Origin: an uncultured Megamonas sp. | Lineage (GTDB): Bacteria; Bacillota; Negativicutes; Selenomonadales; Selenomonadaceae | DNA length: 38,871 nt | Assembly (NCBI GenBank): GCA_900554895.1 | Contig: USIX01000003.1 | Span: 1-38,871 of the forward strand | Direction: 5' to 3' | Part shown: positions 8,005 to 16,726 of the stretch, in pieces | Position numbering within the stretch: position 1 is the first letter of the stretch | Layout: each line of letters begins with the position of its first letter | Notes under the pieces: generated by a model | What the model saw: the letters and a program-made list of their open reading frames with translations, nothing else | Told to the model about the DNA's origin: nothing | The model's database searches: none | Made by a program: the position numbers and the translations under genes

Positions 8005-10067
8005 TAGACATTCCCCTCTTTCTTTGCCACTTTCTTGTTGCCTTTCAGCAATTCAGCCAAATCGGCAGTTGTCATACGCGTCCCCCATGTAGACTTCCAG
8101 AAAGTGACCCATGCCACCGGCATCTGCCACAAAAGCACCGCTTCATAATACAAACAGAACCATACACCATACAGCCAGGTTGAGCTGCGCCGCAAAAATA
8201 ATTGCGCAAAACTCATCATAAGTGCCATCATCATTATCCCAATGAGAAAAGTGAGCGGAAATACACGATGCGTAAGCGGTATATAAATCAGATTATATAT
8301 CACGATAACAGGTGCAATAATAGGTACTAAAAGTCCCATATAAAAAGACAGTGCCATAAATGGTTCTTTCTTCCACATAAAAGTTGCTGCAATAAATGAT
8401 TCTCTAAGCCACGAACGTTTCCAACGCATCTGCTGTCTTAAAAAAACTTTATACGTATTCGGTACAATAGTGGAACAAACAGCGGTATCCTGATAATCAG
8501 TGCGATGATGGCGCAGAATAAAATTTGTCATTGCTCTATCATCGCCGAAAGTTGCCTTCTGTCCCAAAAACCTCTGATTAAGCCACGCTTCGCTGTATTT
8601 AAGTACCAAATCCTTACGATAGCAGGCAAGCGGACCGGACAGACATGTTACAGCATTGAACAATCCTTCTGCCGCTTTCAATACACGAAATGCAATATAA
8701 TATCTGACTGACTGCATTTTCGTCAAATTATTTGTAAACGTGTTGGCAACATCAGTTCTGCCAGATACGCCGCCGACTTTTTTATCCTGAAAAGGTTGAA
8801 CAAGATTTCTAATGGCAAACGGGTCTAAAAAACTGTCAGAGTCTACAAATACTAAAAGTTCATGTTTTGCCAACTTGGCTCCCGCCGCTAAAGCTTCACG
8901 CTTGCCGGCATTTTTCGGTTGCACATGAAAATGCACCCGATTTCTGGCATCATATCCTTCTTCCTTTTCCAATGTCAGCAAAAGCTCTTCTATTTTTTCT
9001 CTTGAACGGTCATTAGAACAATCATCAATGACTAATACCTCTAATTTATCCAATGGATAGTCCTGGTTTAAACAGCTTACTATTGTCCGCTTTATCCATT
9101 TTTCTTCATTAAAACATGGTATTATGATGCTTACACCCGGCGTATAATTCGGATTAATAGGTGTTGGACGGTAAAATGCACCAAATAAATATCTTGACAA
9201 CAAAAAAGTAGCCGCCAAAATACTGTAGAAATACAATATTTTATTAAACTCAAAATACAATACACTTTCAGCTCGCAACAAAATAATAAATAGCGATACA
9301 AAAAACAAAAATATTGCTGCCACTGAAAGCATATACACCTGTCGCTTACGATAAACATACTGCGACAACAATTCATCAAACTGGAAACCACAGTTTATAC
9401 TGCCGTCTTTATCCATTAAAGAACGAACCCATCTGGCTCTGATTTTTTTCACTTTCATTTCATAGCCTTCCGGCATTGTTCCTGGTTTTATTTCAAAACT
9501 CAACTCTATTAAAGAAGCATTTTCCAATAGATTTCTATATTCACTTGGTACTTTGCATAACATTCCTGAACTGGATAAATTCTGACTTGTTCCTTTTATC
9601 GTAAAGCGTCTTTTTTTCTCGTCTATTACCCGTATTGTTACAGGATAATTTACGATGTAGCGTTTTCCGGTTTCCTCCTTCTCTTTACTCTTATCATAAT
9701 TATTTACGATATTATCTTTGTAAATAATACCTCTACGGTCTATATTGGTTCTTGTATGATTTTTATCTGGAACATTAGGTAGTATTCGTCTGTCTCCAAC
9801 CGGTTCTAACAAAATATCTTCTTCTGTTTTTATTACTTTGGCAATAGATTTTTGTACTTCTTCACTTTCTACCACAGTTTGAATGCCGTTTACATCCATC
9901 TTTTTAATATTTTTATAATCAATTTCTTTATTTACTACATTTTCTTCTGGATATTCTACTACTTCTTTTTTATTTATATCTTGTGCGGTATCTATACTTT
10001 TTTGGATATTCTGTTTCTGCAGCATTGACCTAATATTGCCAGAATCTAATTTTATTTTATTACTCAT
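8004..10067 (-). CDS. PilZ-GT2 fusion: c-di-GMP-responsive processive polysaccharide synthase
   Basis: 687 residues. The first 130 or so are charged and probably disordered, with two DRR clusters (92-94, 110-112). A PilZ-like domain follows (about 133-240), with KRYIVNYPV at the start and NLSSSG (163-168) in place of DxSxxG. The RxxxR spacing is not canonical. Two transmembrane helices (about 246-295) precede a processive GT2 domain. This has IDDCSND (348-354), the DSD metal site (409-411), FGDD (507-510) as the base region and QxxRW (545-549). More helices follow. The family polymerises sugar nucleotides and threads the chain through the inner membrane. BcsA has PilZ at the C-terminus and Alg44 keeps it on a separate protein, so an N-terminal fusion is a distinct arrangement. 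GAGAGGA precedes the ATG. The polymer is not known. Confidence 0.88.
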   Translation of the reverse strand: MSNKIKLDSGNIRSMLQKQNIQKSIDTAQDINKKEVVEYPEENVVNKEIDYKNIKKMDVNGIQTVVESEEVQKSIAKVIKTEEDILLEPVGDRRILPNVPDKNHTRTNIDRRGIIYKDNIVNNYDKSKEKEETGKRYIVNYPVTIRVIDEKKRRFTIKGTSQNLSSSGMLCKVPSEYRNLLENASLIELSFEIKPGTMPEGYEMKVKKIRARWVRSLMDKDGSINCGFQFDELLSQYVYRKRQVYMLSVAAIFLFFVSLFIILLRAESVLYFEFNKILYFYSILAATFLLSRYLFGAFYRPTPINPNYTPGVSIIIPCFNEEKWIKRTIVSCLNQDYPLDKLEVLVIDDCSNDRSREKIEELLLTLEKEEGYDARNRVHFHVQPKNAGKREALAAGAKLAKHELLVFVDSDSFLDPFAIRNLVQPFQDKKVGGVSGRTDVANTFTNNLTKMQSVRYYIAFRVLKAAEGLFNAVTCLSGPLACYRKDLVLKYSEAWLNQRFLGQKATFGDDRAMTNFILRHHRTDYQDTAVCSTIVPNTYKVFLRQQMRWKRSWLRESFIAATFMWKKEPFMALSFYMGLLVPIIAPVIVIYNLIYIPLTHRVFPLTFLIGIMMMALMMSFAQLFLRRSSTWLYGVWFCLYYEAVLLWQMPVAWVTFWKSTWGTRMTTADLAELLKGNKKVAKKEGNV

Positions 10068-10081
10068 TTAGATTTCCTCTC

Positions 10082-12775
10082 TCAATATCCATATCCAGTA
10101 TTATGATATAAACTGTTCTCATTTCCTATCGAATGTCTTGTCTGCTCTCCCCTAAATTCAGCATTACCGTCTTTTCTACTGTAATTTGACTGATCATAAT
10201 TATTTTTCAGATATGCCGACAGCGGTAAAGCAATAAATTTGGCAGGGTCAGTATCCGCTCTCTGCTCATTTATCGTCAGCAGTAAATCCAGTGCTATCGG
10301 TGTAAAAAACGATTCATCACTCATATGCATTACAAGCACTGCACCGTTGATAACTTTTCCATTTCTATCGTAAATGCCTTCTTTAATGGCATTTACCATG
10401 CTATCTAAATCCGGCTGTTCATAATCATGCGTACTGTATGAACCGGAAACAATATATTCATAACCTGTATCATATAAAGCTCTAAATCCTGCTTTACTTA
10501 TCGCTAAAGTCGGCGGTCTGTAATACGGCTTAAATGCTGATGTTCCGTCCGCATGTCTGATATCACCGATTGTATACGACAACTTATTATATGCCGTTCC
10601 GTAATCTACTAAATACGATTGGTATGCTTCATCCGAATTATATTCCACCGTGTCCATCGCTCTGTGAAATTCACTATGGGACGATATATCATGACCTTCC
10701 AATGCAACTGCCCGAAGTAGATTGGGATTTCGCATAACATTGTGCGTCAATATAAAAAATGTAGCCTTTACATTATGTTTACGCAGTACATATAAAAGAT
10801 GATTAATTGCTGCATCCGTCCCCCAATCATCAAAAGTAAAAAATATTACCGGCTTATCCGTATGAATTCGCCCGTCTGTATCAAGATAGGAAGCTTCCTC
10901 TACTTTAAAACCGTGTGCTTCTGCCATTGTAACATCATAATTTCCGATATAACGTTGCTTTAAATAATCTACAAAGCTTAAACCTCTATATTCCAAACTG
11001 TTACTTAAATTAGGCGAACTGAAATCCAATTCTGTATTTATATGATACAATGCGCTTTTATTTGCCAAAACTTCGCCAATCGGTTTAACTGCATAAGCAG
11101 AATTATTATTCGGATTTATCTTGGCATCATCATAGAAAGAATTATATGCTATATTATCCACTTTATGCCGTTTTACCAAATCCATTACATCAATAACAAG
11201 ATTATCGTCATTATAAAAATCCAAGCGAAAGTAAATTATCCAGCCCCTACCTACGGAATATACAGCCTTTCCGAACTGTTCCGTCATTACCGCCTGTGCA
11301 GACGTATAATTCTGATGCCTTGAACTTACCATATTATAAGTCGGTGACACCATTTGACAATTCATAGACGAAACTGCCTCCCGCGTTTCATCTGATATCT
11401 GTCCCCACGGCTGCATTACTAAATTAGTCTGTACTCCCATCGTAGCCAGCTGCGTCTGCATATAGTCAATCTGTTTGCAAACGGTGAAAAAATTGCTGTC
11501 TTTCAAAGAACGCAGTCCTATTGCTACTTCATTACCACTGTTTATAATATCCTGTATCATTTGAGGATTAGCTCTCAATTCATTTTCCATAACGAAAAAT
11601 GTACCCTTTATGTTGTTTTTTCCCAAATAATCTAAAGTTTTATAAACGACATTCGGCTTGGTAAGACCGGCAAAAGCATAGCAAACAGCCTGCTCTGTTG
11701 TATAAATCATTCTGGGATTATCCGCCAATCGGTGATTATTTTGTACCCGCAATTGACCATAATCCGCAGAAGCTGCTAAAGCTTTATTAAATAAAATATT
11801 GTCTGCTTTATCTGCTAAATAATCAAAAAGCATAGCAACTTTTCCACTGGAATTTGCCGGCGGTGATGACGGTTTTAAAATATCAATACGTTCAATTTCC
11901 CGCAAATCCTTTATTTCTACCGTTTGAATACCTTTTTGCTGTATCGCTCTAAATAAACGTTCAACTACAGCAACAACATCCTGATGAATGATAATATCTT
12001 TCTGGTCTTCTTTCAATGCCAAATTAGGCTGTTTATCCTCAGCCGGTTTATCGTCTATCTTCCCTTCCTGATACGTAATAACATTTGTCGGCGTACCAAT
12101 TCTTAAAGATACAATGGAACCCAGCGGTATTGAATTAATAAAATTAACAGCATCCGTATCATTTTTAATAGCATCCTTATTTATAAATACATCCGTTTTT
12201 ACAGCACTTTTTAAATTGGCAGCAGCTGCTATTTTTAACAGTGGTACAACAAAAGAAGTATCAGGTGCTTTAAACAGTTCCGGCTCTGTACCCGTTAAAA
12301 CGGTTAAAGCTTTCTGAGTACGCAAAAGCTGCTCTAAAGCTGCATCCTGCGGCAATTTGTCTAAAAACTGCACGCCTGTGTAAGTATAATTTCCTATTGT
12401 TATGTTTTTTTCATATAATTTTAAAACACTTTCCTTTTCACCAGCTGCATTACTGCCTTCTACAAAAAATGTTACTTTTATATTGTATCTTTCAATTAAA
12501 TCAAGCAATTTATCTGTTGTAGTAGGATCAGGTAATCCATCAAAAGTCAACGCAATAACATTTTTACTTGGATCTCTTGTATACACGGTAGCCGGTTCAA
12601 TGTCAGAATTTAATTTCGTCTGTGCCTGTATCAATTCCGTATCTACGTTATATTCATTGGACAAATCAGGAATATCTTCATAAGCGGCTATTTTATAATC
12701 CAAATACCAGAACTTATACAATGCCAATGTTATTGCCACTATTATTATTAAAAATATCCATTTCGTCTTTGGCAT
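10082..12775 (-). CDS. triple NodB-domain polysaccharide deacetylase (one intact, two degenerate domains)
   Basis: 897 residues with an N-terminal membrane anchor (about 5-25). Three NodB-type units follow in tandem. Unit 1 (about 70-295) has TFDGLP (77-82) for TFDDGP and no HxxxH. Unit 2 (about 355-545) has CYAFAGL at the same place, then GTFFVMENE, and no metal histidines. Unit 3 (about 640-840) is complete, with TFDDWGTD (647-654), HSEFH (700-704), the catalytic-groove YRPP (752-755) and LVMHMS (H817). Only the third should remove N- or O-acyl groups from a polysaccharide. The first two may bind the polymer or hold a complex together (inference). Gaps of 14-16 bases on both sides place it in an operon with the SLH barrel and the synthase. 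Confidence 0.88.
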   Translation of the reverse strand: MPKTKWIFLIIIVAITLALYKFWYLDYKIAAYEDIPDLSNEYNVDTELIQAQTKLNSDIEPATVYTRDPSKNVIALTFDGLPDPTTTDKLLDLIERYNIKVTFFVEGSNAAGEKESVLKLYEKNITIGNYTYTGVQFLDKLPQDAALEQLLRTQKALTVLTGTEPELFKAPDTSFVVPLLKIAAAANLKSAVKTDVFINKDAIKNDTDAVNFINSIPLGSIVSLRIGTPTNVITYQEGKIDDKPAEDKQPNLALKEDQKDIIIHQDVVAVVERLFRAIQQKGIQTVEIKDLREIERIDILKPSSPPANSSGKVAMLFDYLADKADNILFNKALAASADYGQLRVQNNHRLADNPRMIYTTEQAVCYAFAGLTKPNVVYKTLDYLGKNNIKGTFFVMENELRANPQMIQDIINSGNEVAIGLRSLKDSNFFTVCKQIDYMQTQLATMGVQTNLVMQPWGQISDETREAVSSMNCQMVSPTYNMVSSRHQNYTSAQAVMTEQFGKAVYSVGRGWIIYFRLDFYNDDNLVIDVMDLVKRHKVDNIAYNSFYDDAKINPNNNSAYAVKPIGEVLANKSALYHINTELDFSSPNLSNSLEYRGLSFVDYLKQRYIGNYDVTMAEAHGFKVEEASYLDTDGRIHTDKPVIFFTFDDWGTDAAINHLLYVLRKHNVKATFFILTHNVMRNPNLLRAVALEGHDISSHSEFHRAMDTVEYNSDEAYQSYLVDYGTAYNKLSYTIGDIRHADGTSAFKPYYRPPTLAISKAGFRALYDTGYEYIVSGSYSTHDYEQPDLDSMVNAIKEGIYDRNGKVINGAVLVMHMSDESFFTPIALDLLLTINEQRADTDPAKFIALPLSAYLKNNYDQSNYSRKDGNAEFRGEQTRHSIGNENSLYHNTGYGY

Positions 12776-12791
12776 TTATTCACACTCCCGT

Positions 12792-15164
12792 CTAATCAAA
12801 AAACCAACTCAACTGGGCCCAAGCCGTCTTACCTTTTTCTCCTGTTGTCTTATCCTTTAAATCGTAATATTCAAGACTCAATACTAAATCTTCAGCTAAA
12901 GTATAATTAAACATGGCTCCCCAGCCAGAAAAGCCGTCCATATAACTGCCAACACCATTCATCGTATGATTTATATACGTGTTTCCAGCCATATTATAAT
13001 ATTTCAAAATAAAATCATAACTATTTGGCACCCATGCAAAATGTTGCTTATATCTTGCAGTCAGCACATAGCCGTCTTTGGCTCCGCTACCGTCGGCAAC
13101 ACTAGAATTTAAATACATTCCGCCCAAAGTCCAGTCATCTACATAATAATTCATACCTAACGCGGTAATAGTTACAGGATCATTATAATTATCCCAATGA
13201 TAAATACCAGCCAAATAATTATAATTTTTGTTTTGCGTCAGAGCTTCTAAATAATATGCCGTTTCTGTATCATTTACTTTGCCGTAACCTACTGTATAAT
13301 TAATATTAGAATTAGGATCAGCTGACACTTTTATTCCCTCAAAATCGCCGTCCAGTACATTACCATCACCTAAATAAGCATACGTTTTTCCTAAATCTAT
13401 AGTGAAAGGAATATCCCACCATGTCTTTTTCCCTTGAAGATAAATTCTGCTTAATTCTATATCACCGTTATAATCTTCTTTTAATGAATTATCATTATCC
13501 AAAAAATTATATTCACTTTCCAATAAAGCATTGATTGTCCAATCATCAGCTATGGCTTTTTGTCCAAAAATACGTGCATAAACTCTGCTGTCACTCCAAT
13601 CATACCGAGGAGAACCGCCATTTTTAGAAGCGCTATAACGTATTTCGCCTTCATATTTCCAATCCCATTCAGTTCGGTAATTAACACTGGTATCTGTAAC
13701 TTCGGATATGATATTATATCCCAACGACCTTACTTCAGTCGCAAACTCTTTCATTAAAACATTAATATCATCCGATACAAATCTGAACCTATTATTATCT
13801 GATGCACTGCCGTCCACAGCCATATGTCTGGCTCTGATTTTATATAAATTATAACTTCTAGCTGTTAAAATAGCTGCTTCCCTGCGAGTCAAACTGTTAA
13901 GATTAAAATCTTCATCCGGATACAATAGTCCTTCAGATGACAGCTTATCAAAATATTCATATGTCCATATTGGTGCAGGACTGTTAAATCTTCCTAATAT
14001 CGTTAATTTATTTAAATCCAATACTTTATCTTCGTTATTATTCATTACCGCTTCATTTCGTTCGATTTTTATTCCATTATTCTGATTAACTCTAGATATA
14101 TTCCTGTTTCTATTAATATATTCAGATGATATATATTTTTTCTGATCCTGTTGTAAACCATAATTTAAATTATTTTTTTCTCCATTCATGAATGAATTTT
14201 GTCTTTCATCAGCAATGTTCTCAATCCTGTTTTCTATCTCATCCGTTACTAAAATTTTTTCGTTGGATGTTAAAACAGCATCTCCGCGCTTACTGTCCAT
14301 ATTTATATTTCTATTTTCATTAATATTGCTATTTGCAGGTACCGTCCTATTATCTGTGCTAAACAATTCCGCCCCATCTTTTTTATTAGTAACATTTAGC
14401 GTATTATTTTCTGATGAAGCCATATTCTGTACATCATTTATTTGTACTGTTTTACTGGTATTAAGATTTTTGCTTTCTGCTGTTGAATAACTTGATACCC
14501 GCCCTGTCTTAAAACCATTTTCATCATAATTGAACAATACATTTTTCCGCTCATTATTTATTTCTGTATCTCTATTTTCAGCAATATATCTCTCTTTTGG
14601 TTTCGAAACGCTTTGTTCTATTTTCTCTTTATTATCCGGTAAATTATTTTGTATTAATTCTTTTTGGTGTATCTGTCTTGATGTTATCTGTATTGGTTCA
14701 CTCTTTTTTTCTCCTGCAATATCAGAATTATCCTGGATACTATTATTCGGTTTAACTGTTTCAGCATCCGACACCGTATTAAAATCATTTGCAAATTCCT
14801 GAGTATTTTCCGAAAATATCCGGCTCTGTTTTTCAAGTTGTCTGTTTTCATTAAAACTTTCTATATTATCTATATCAATTTGCGGATTATCATCTATTTG
14901 TGCAGTATTCAGCTGTTCATTATATCTGTTCAGTTCTTCCGTCAATTGACTTAATCTTGCATTTATGTCGGCAATTTCCTGCGATATCTGTCTAATTCTC
15001 TCCATTTGCCGCTGTTGAGTATTATCACTTACAACAACATTCTGTTTTTCAGAGTAATCATTTTGATTTTCACTGGCGTAAGCAGTGGTACTAATGCCTA
15101 AATTGATAATTACGCCTGTTCCCAAGGCGCATAAGATATTTCTGGCTAACAACTTCCCGTCCAA
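12792..15164 (-). CDS. SLH-domain outer-membrane beta-barrel protein, putative polymer export channel
   Basis: About 790 residues. The order is a signal peptide ending in TAYA, a short coiled coil of about 35 residues, an Asn/Lys/Glu-rich low-complexity linker of about 280 residues, an SLH-like domain (WTYEYFDKLSSEGLL then LTRREAAILTAR), and a C-terminal barrel of about 280 residues ending in the aromatic SWFFD. SLH domains in Negativicutes outer-membrane proteins bind the peptidoglycan-linked polymer, which would tie this barrel to the wall. Export of the cluster's polysaccharide is inferred from its place before the deacetylase and synthase genes. The start is uncertain. TTG at 15164 follows a G7 tract by 7 bases and leaves a normal signal peptide. 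TTG at 15203 would overlap the dehydrogenase gene and has a poorly placed site. No in-frame ATG occurs before codon 50. Confidence 0.78.
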   Translation of the reverse strand: MDGKLLARNILCALGTGVIINLGISTTAYASENQNDYSEKQNVVVSDNTQQRQMERIRQISQEIADINARLSQLTEELNRYNEQLNTAQIDDNPQIDIDNIESFNENRQLEKQSRIFSENTQEFANDFNTVSDAETVKPNNSIQDNSDIAGEKKSEPIQITSRQIHQKELIQNNLPDNKEKIEQSVSKPKERYIAENRDTEINNERKNVLFNYDENGFKTGRVSSYSTAESKNLNTSKTVQINDVQNMASSENNTLNVTNKKDGAELFSTDNRTVPANSNINENRNINMDSKRGDAVLTSNEKILVTDEIENRIENIADERQNSFMNGEKNNLNYGLQQDQKKYISSEYINRNRNISRVNQNNGIKIERNEAVMNNNEDKVLDLNKLTILGRFNSPAPIWTYEYFDKLSSEGLLYPDEDFNLNSLTRREAAILTARSYNLYKIRARHMAVDGSASDNNRFRFVSDDINVLMKEFATEVRSLGYNIISEVTDTSVNYRTEWDWKYEGEIRYSASKNGGSPRYDWSDSRVYARIFGQKAIADDWTINALLESEYNFLDNDNSLKEDYNGDIELSRIYLQGKKTWWDIPFTIDLGKTYAYLGDGNVLDGDFEGIKVSADPNSNINYTVGYGKVNDTETAYYLEALTQNKNYNYLAGIYHWDNYNDPVTITALGMNYYVDDWTLGGMYLNSSVADGSGAKDGYVLTARYKQHFAWVPNSYDFILKYYNMAGNTYINHTMNGVGSYMDGFSGWGAMFNYTLAEDLVLSLEYYDLKDKTTGEKGKTAWAQLSWFFD

Positions 15165-15183
15165 TTTCCAACCCCCCCTATAT

Positions 15184-16503
15184 TTATAATCCCCAATATG
15201 CAAAATCCTTGCTTTCTATATCTTCCTGTTTAAATATATTTTTTATATCAATAACTACTGATTTATTTTGTTTGAATGAATTAGCTGTGAATTTTTCTAT
15301 ATCTTCTATTGTGAGTTGTGTAAATTCATCATGTGCCACGGCAAAAACAAGACAATCAGCATCATTTATTTCCTTATAATCTATTAAATCTATGTCAAAT
15401 AATTTTTTTACTAGCTTCTTATCTGCATAAGGATCTGCCACTTTCAAATTGATACCGTATTCTCTTAATCTGGCTATGATATCTATTACGCGGGAATTTC
15501 TTATATCTGGACAGTTTTCTTTAAAAGTAACGCCCAAAATATAAATATTGTCGTTTTTTATACTGTGTTTTTCCTGAATTAATTTCTGCAAAACAGCATC
15601 GACTATAAAATTACTCATACTATTATTAATCTTGCGGGCAAGTGATACCATCTCACTACTGCTGTTGCTGATTGAAGCCTTGTATATCAGATAATACGGG
15701 TCTACACCAATGCAGTGCCCGCCTACGAGTCCTGGTCTGAACCCTAAAGCATTCCACTTTGTATTCATCGCATTTATGACCTGCATAGTGGACAATCCCA
15801 TTTTTGTAAAAATCATTGCCACTTCATTCATAAAAGCTATATTTATATCACGCTGCGTATTTTCCAATAATTTTGCCGCTTCCGCCACTCTTATTGACTC
15901 GGCCAAATATATATTATCAACCACTAAGCTGTACATCTTGCTAATTTCTGCTCTCACTTCATTATTCATACCTGAAATGATTTTGCAGATATTTTTCAAA
16001 GTATGCACCTTATCACCGGGATTTACCCTTTCTGGCGAATAACCTATATAAAATTGTTCACCACATTTTACGCCAGAATATTTTTCAATTTCCTTTAAAC
16101 ATATTTCTTCCGTTACTCCCGGATATACAGTGGACTCATATACTATAATTGCCTGTTTAGATAGATTTCTTCCTATGGTCTGACTGGCGGATATTACCGG
16201 CTGTAAATCCGGCGTATGGTCTTTTTTTATTGGTGTCGGTACAGCCACAATAATAAAAGAAGCTTTCTGTAAATAAGTTTCATCATTCGTAAATAAAATT
16301 TCTGCGTCTTTTAAACCTTCATTACCTACTTCCATTGTTGGGTCTATACCTTGCTTTAAGAGATTTATTTTTTTCTCACTGATATCAAAACCTATTAAAT
16401 TTACATGCTTAGATAAAGCGACTGCCAGAGGCAATCCTACGTAACCTAGACCAACAACGGCGGCACAGCCATTTCTATTTATCAATTTGTTTACTGTATT
16501 CAC
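15184..16503 (-). CDS. UDP-N-acetylhexosamine 6-dehydrogenase (TviB/WbpO-like)
   Basis: About 439 residues. The Rossmann start VVGLGYVGLPLA, the segments YESTVYPGVTEE, YSPERVNPGDK and ENTQRDINIAFMNE, the catalytic-cysteine loop GGHCIGVDPYY and the C-terminal GVTFKENCPDIRNS are all typical of the UDP-GalNAc/GlcNAc 6-dehydrogenases of the Vi-antigen TviB and WbpO type rather than UDP-glucose dehydrogenases. The enzyme oxidises C6 of the sugar nucleotide with two NAD+ to give a UDP-amino-uronic acid. It is the first gene of the second polysaccharide operon, so it probably supplies the precursor of that polymer. I chose GTG at 16503, 7 bases after GGTGGG. GTG at 16515 lies inside that site. The exact sugar cannot be decided from sequence. 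Confidence 0.88.
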   Translation of the reverse strand: MNTVNKLINRNGCAAVVGLGYVGLPLAVALSKHVNLIGFDISEKKINLLKQGIDPTMEVGNEGLKDAEILFTNDETYLQKASFIIVAVPTPIKKDHTPDLQPVISASQTIGRNLSKQAIIVYESTVYPGVTEEICLKEIEKYSGVKCGEQFYIGYSPERVNPGDKVHTLKNICKIISGMNNEVRAEISKMYSLVVDNIYLAESIRVAEAAKLLENTQRDINIAFMNEVAMIFTKMGLSTMQVINAMNTKWNALGFRPGLVGGHCIGVDPYYLIYKASISNSSSEMVSLARKINNSMSNFIVDAVLQKLIQEKHSIKNDNIYILGVTFKENCPDIRNSRVIDIIARLREYGINLKVADPYADKKLVKKLFDIDLIDYKEINDADCLVFAVAHDEFTQLTIEDIEKFTANSFKQNKSVVIDIKNIFKQEDIESKDFAYWGL

Positions 16504-16530
16504 TATTTTACCCACCCCTTTATATGTACA

Positions 16531-16577
16531 AAAAGTCCTCTACCCCCCCCAAAAAAAATGAGAGATAGAGGACTTTT
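16531..16577 (-). promoter_or_regulatory. leader hairpin (attenuator-like) before the dehydrogenase gene
   Basis: AAAAGTCCTCTA (16531-16542) pairs perfectly with TAGAGGACTTTT (16566-16577). In the transcript the hairpin ends in TTTTT about 27 bases before the start codon, so it resembles an intrinsic terminator inside the leader. The loop holds T8 followed by G8. The same arms occur before pgaA at 23260-23309. The transcript from the promoter at 16671-16699 must pass through it. Confidence 0.75.
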
Positions 16578-16644
16578 ATTATAACATCCGTAATTAAATT
16601 TTTTAAAACAGATTATATACATTATGACAACTTACTCATTCAGC

Positions 16645-16661
16645 TTAAACTAATAGTTTAA
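16645..16661. promoter_or_regulatory. candidate operator (17-bp palindrome)
   Basis: TTAAACTA, one base, TAGTTTAA: a perfect inverted repeat just downstream of the predicted transcription start of the second polysaccharide operon. The position fits a repressor site. The regulator is not identified and none lies next to it. Confidence 0.5.
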
Positions 16662-16670
16662 ACTATTTAC

Positions 16671-16699
16671 ATTTTAACACAAAATTTTTATCCTGTTAA
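16671..16699 (-). promoter_or_regulatory. promoter of the second polysaccharide operon
   Basis: On the minus strand TTAACA (16699-16694), a 17-base spacer and TAAAAT (16676-16671), each one base from consensus. The predicted start near 16664 gives a leader of about 160 bases containing the palindrome at 16645 and the hairpin at 16531. Confidence 0.65.
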
Positions 16700-16726
16700 T
16701 AACCACATTACAAAATAACATTAATT

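Noticed and set aside
8004..10067. Cellulose synthase (BcsA)
   Set aside because: PilZ is N-terminal and there is no bcsB, bcsZ or bcsC-like gene nearby. The dehydrogenase and deacetylases point to an amino sugar polymer.
16504..16726. c-di-GMP riboswitch in the operon leaders
   Set aside because: The conserved GEMM sequences are absent in this leader and in the pgaA leader; only simple hairpins are seen.
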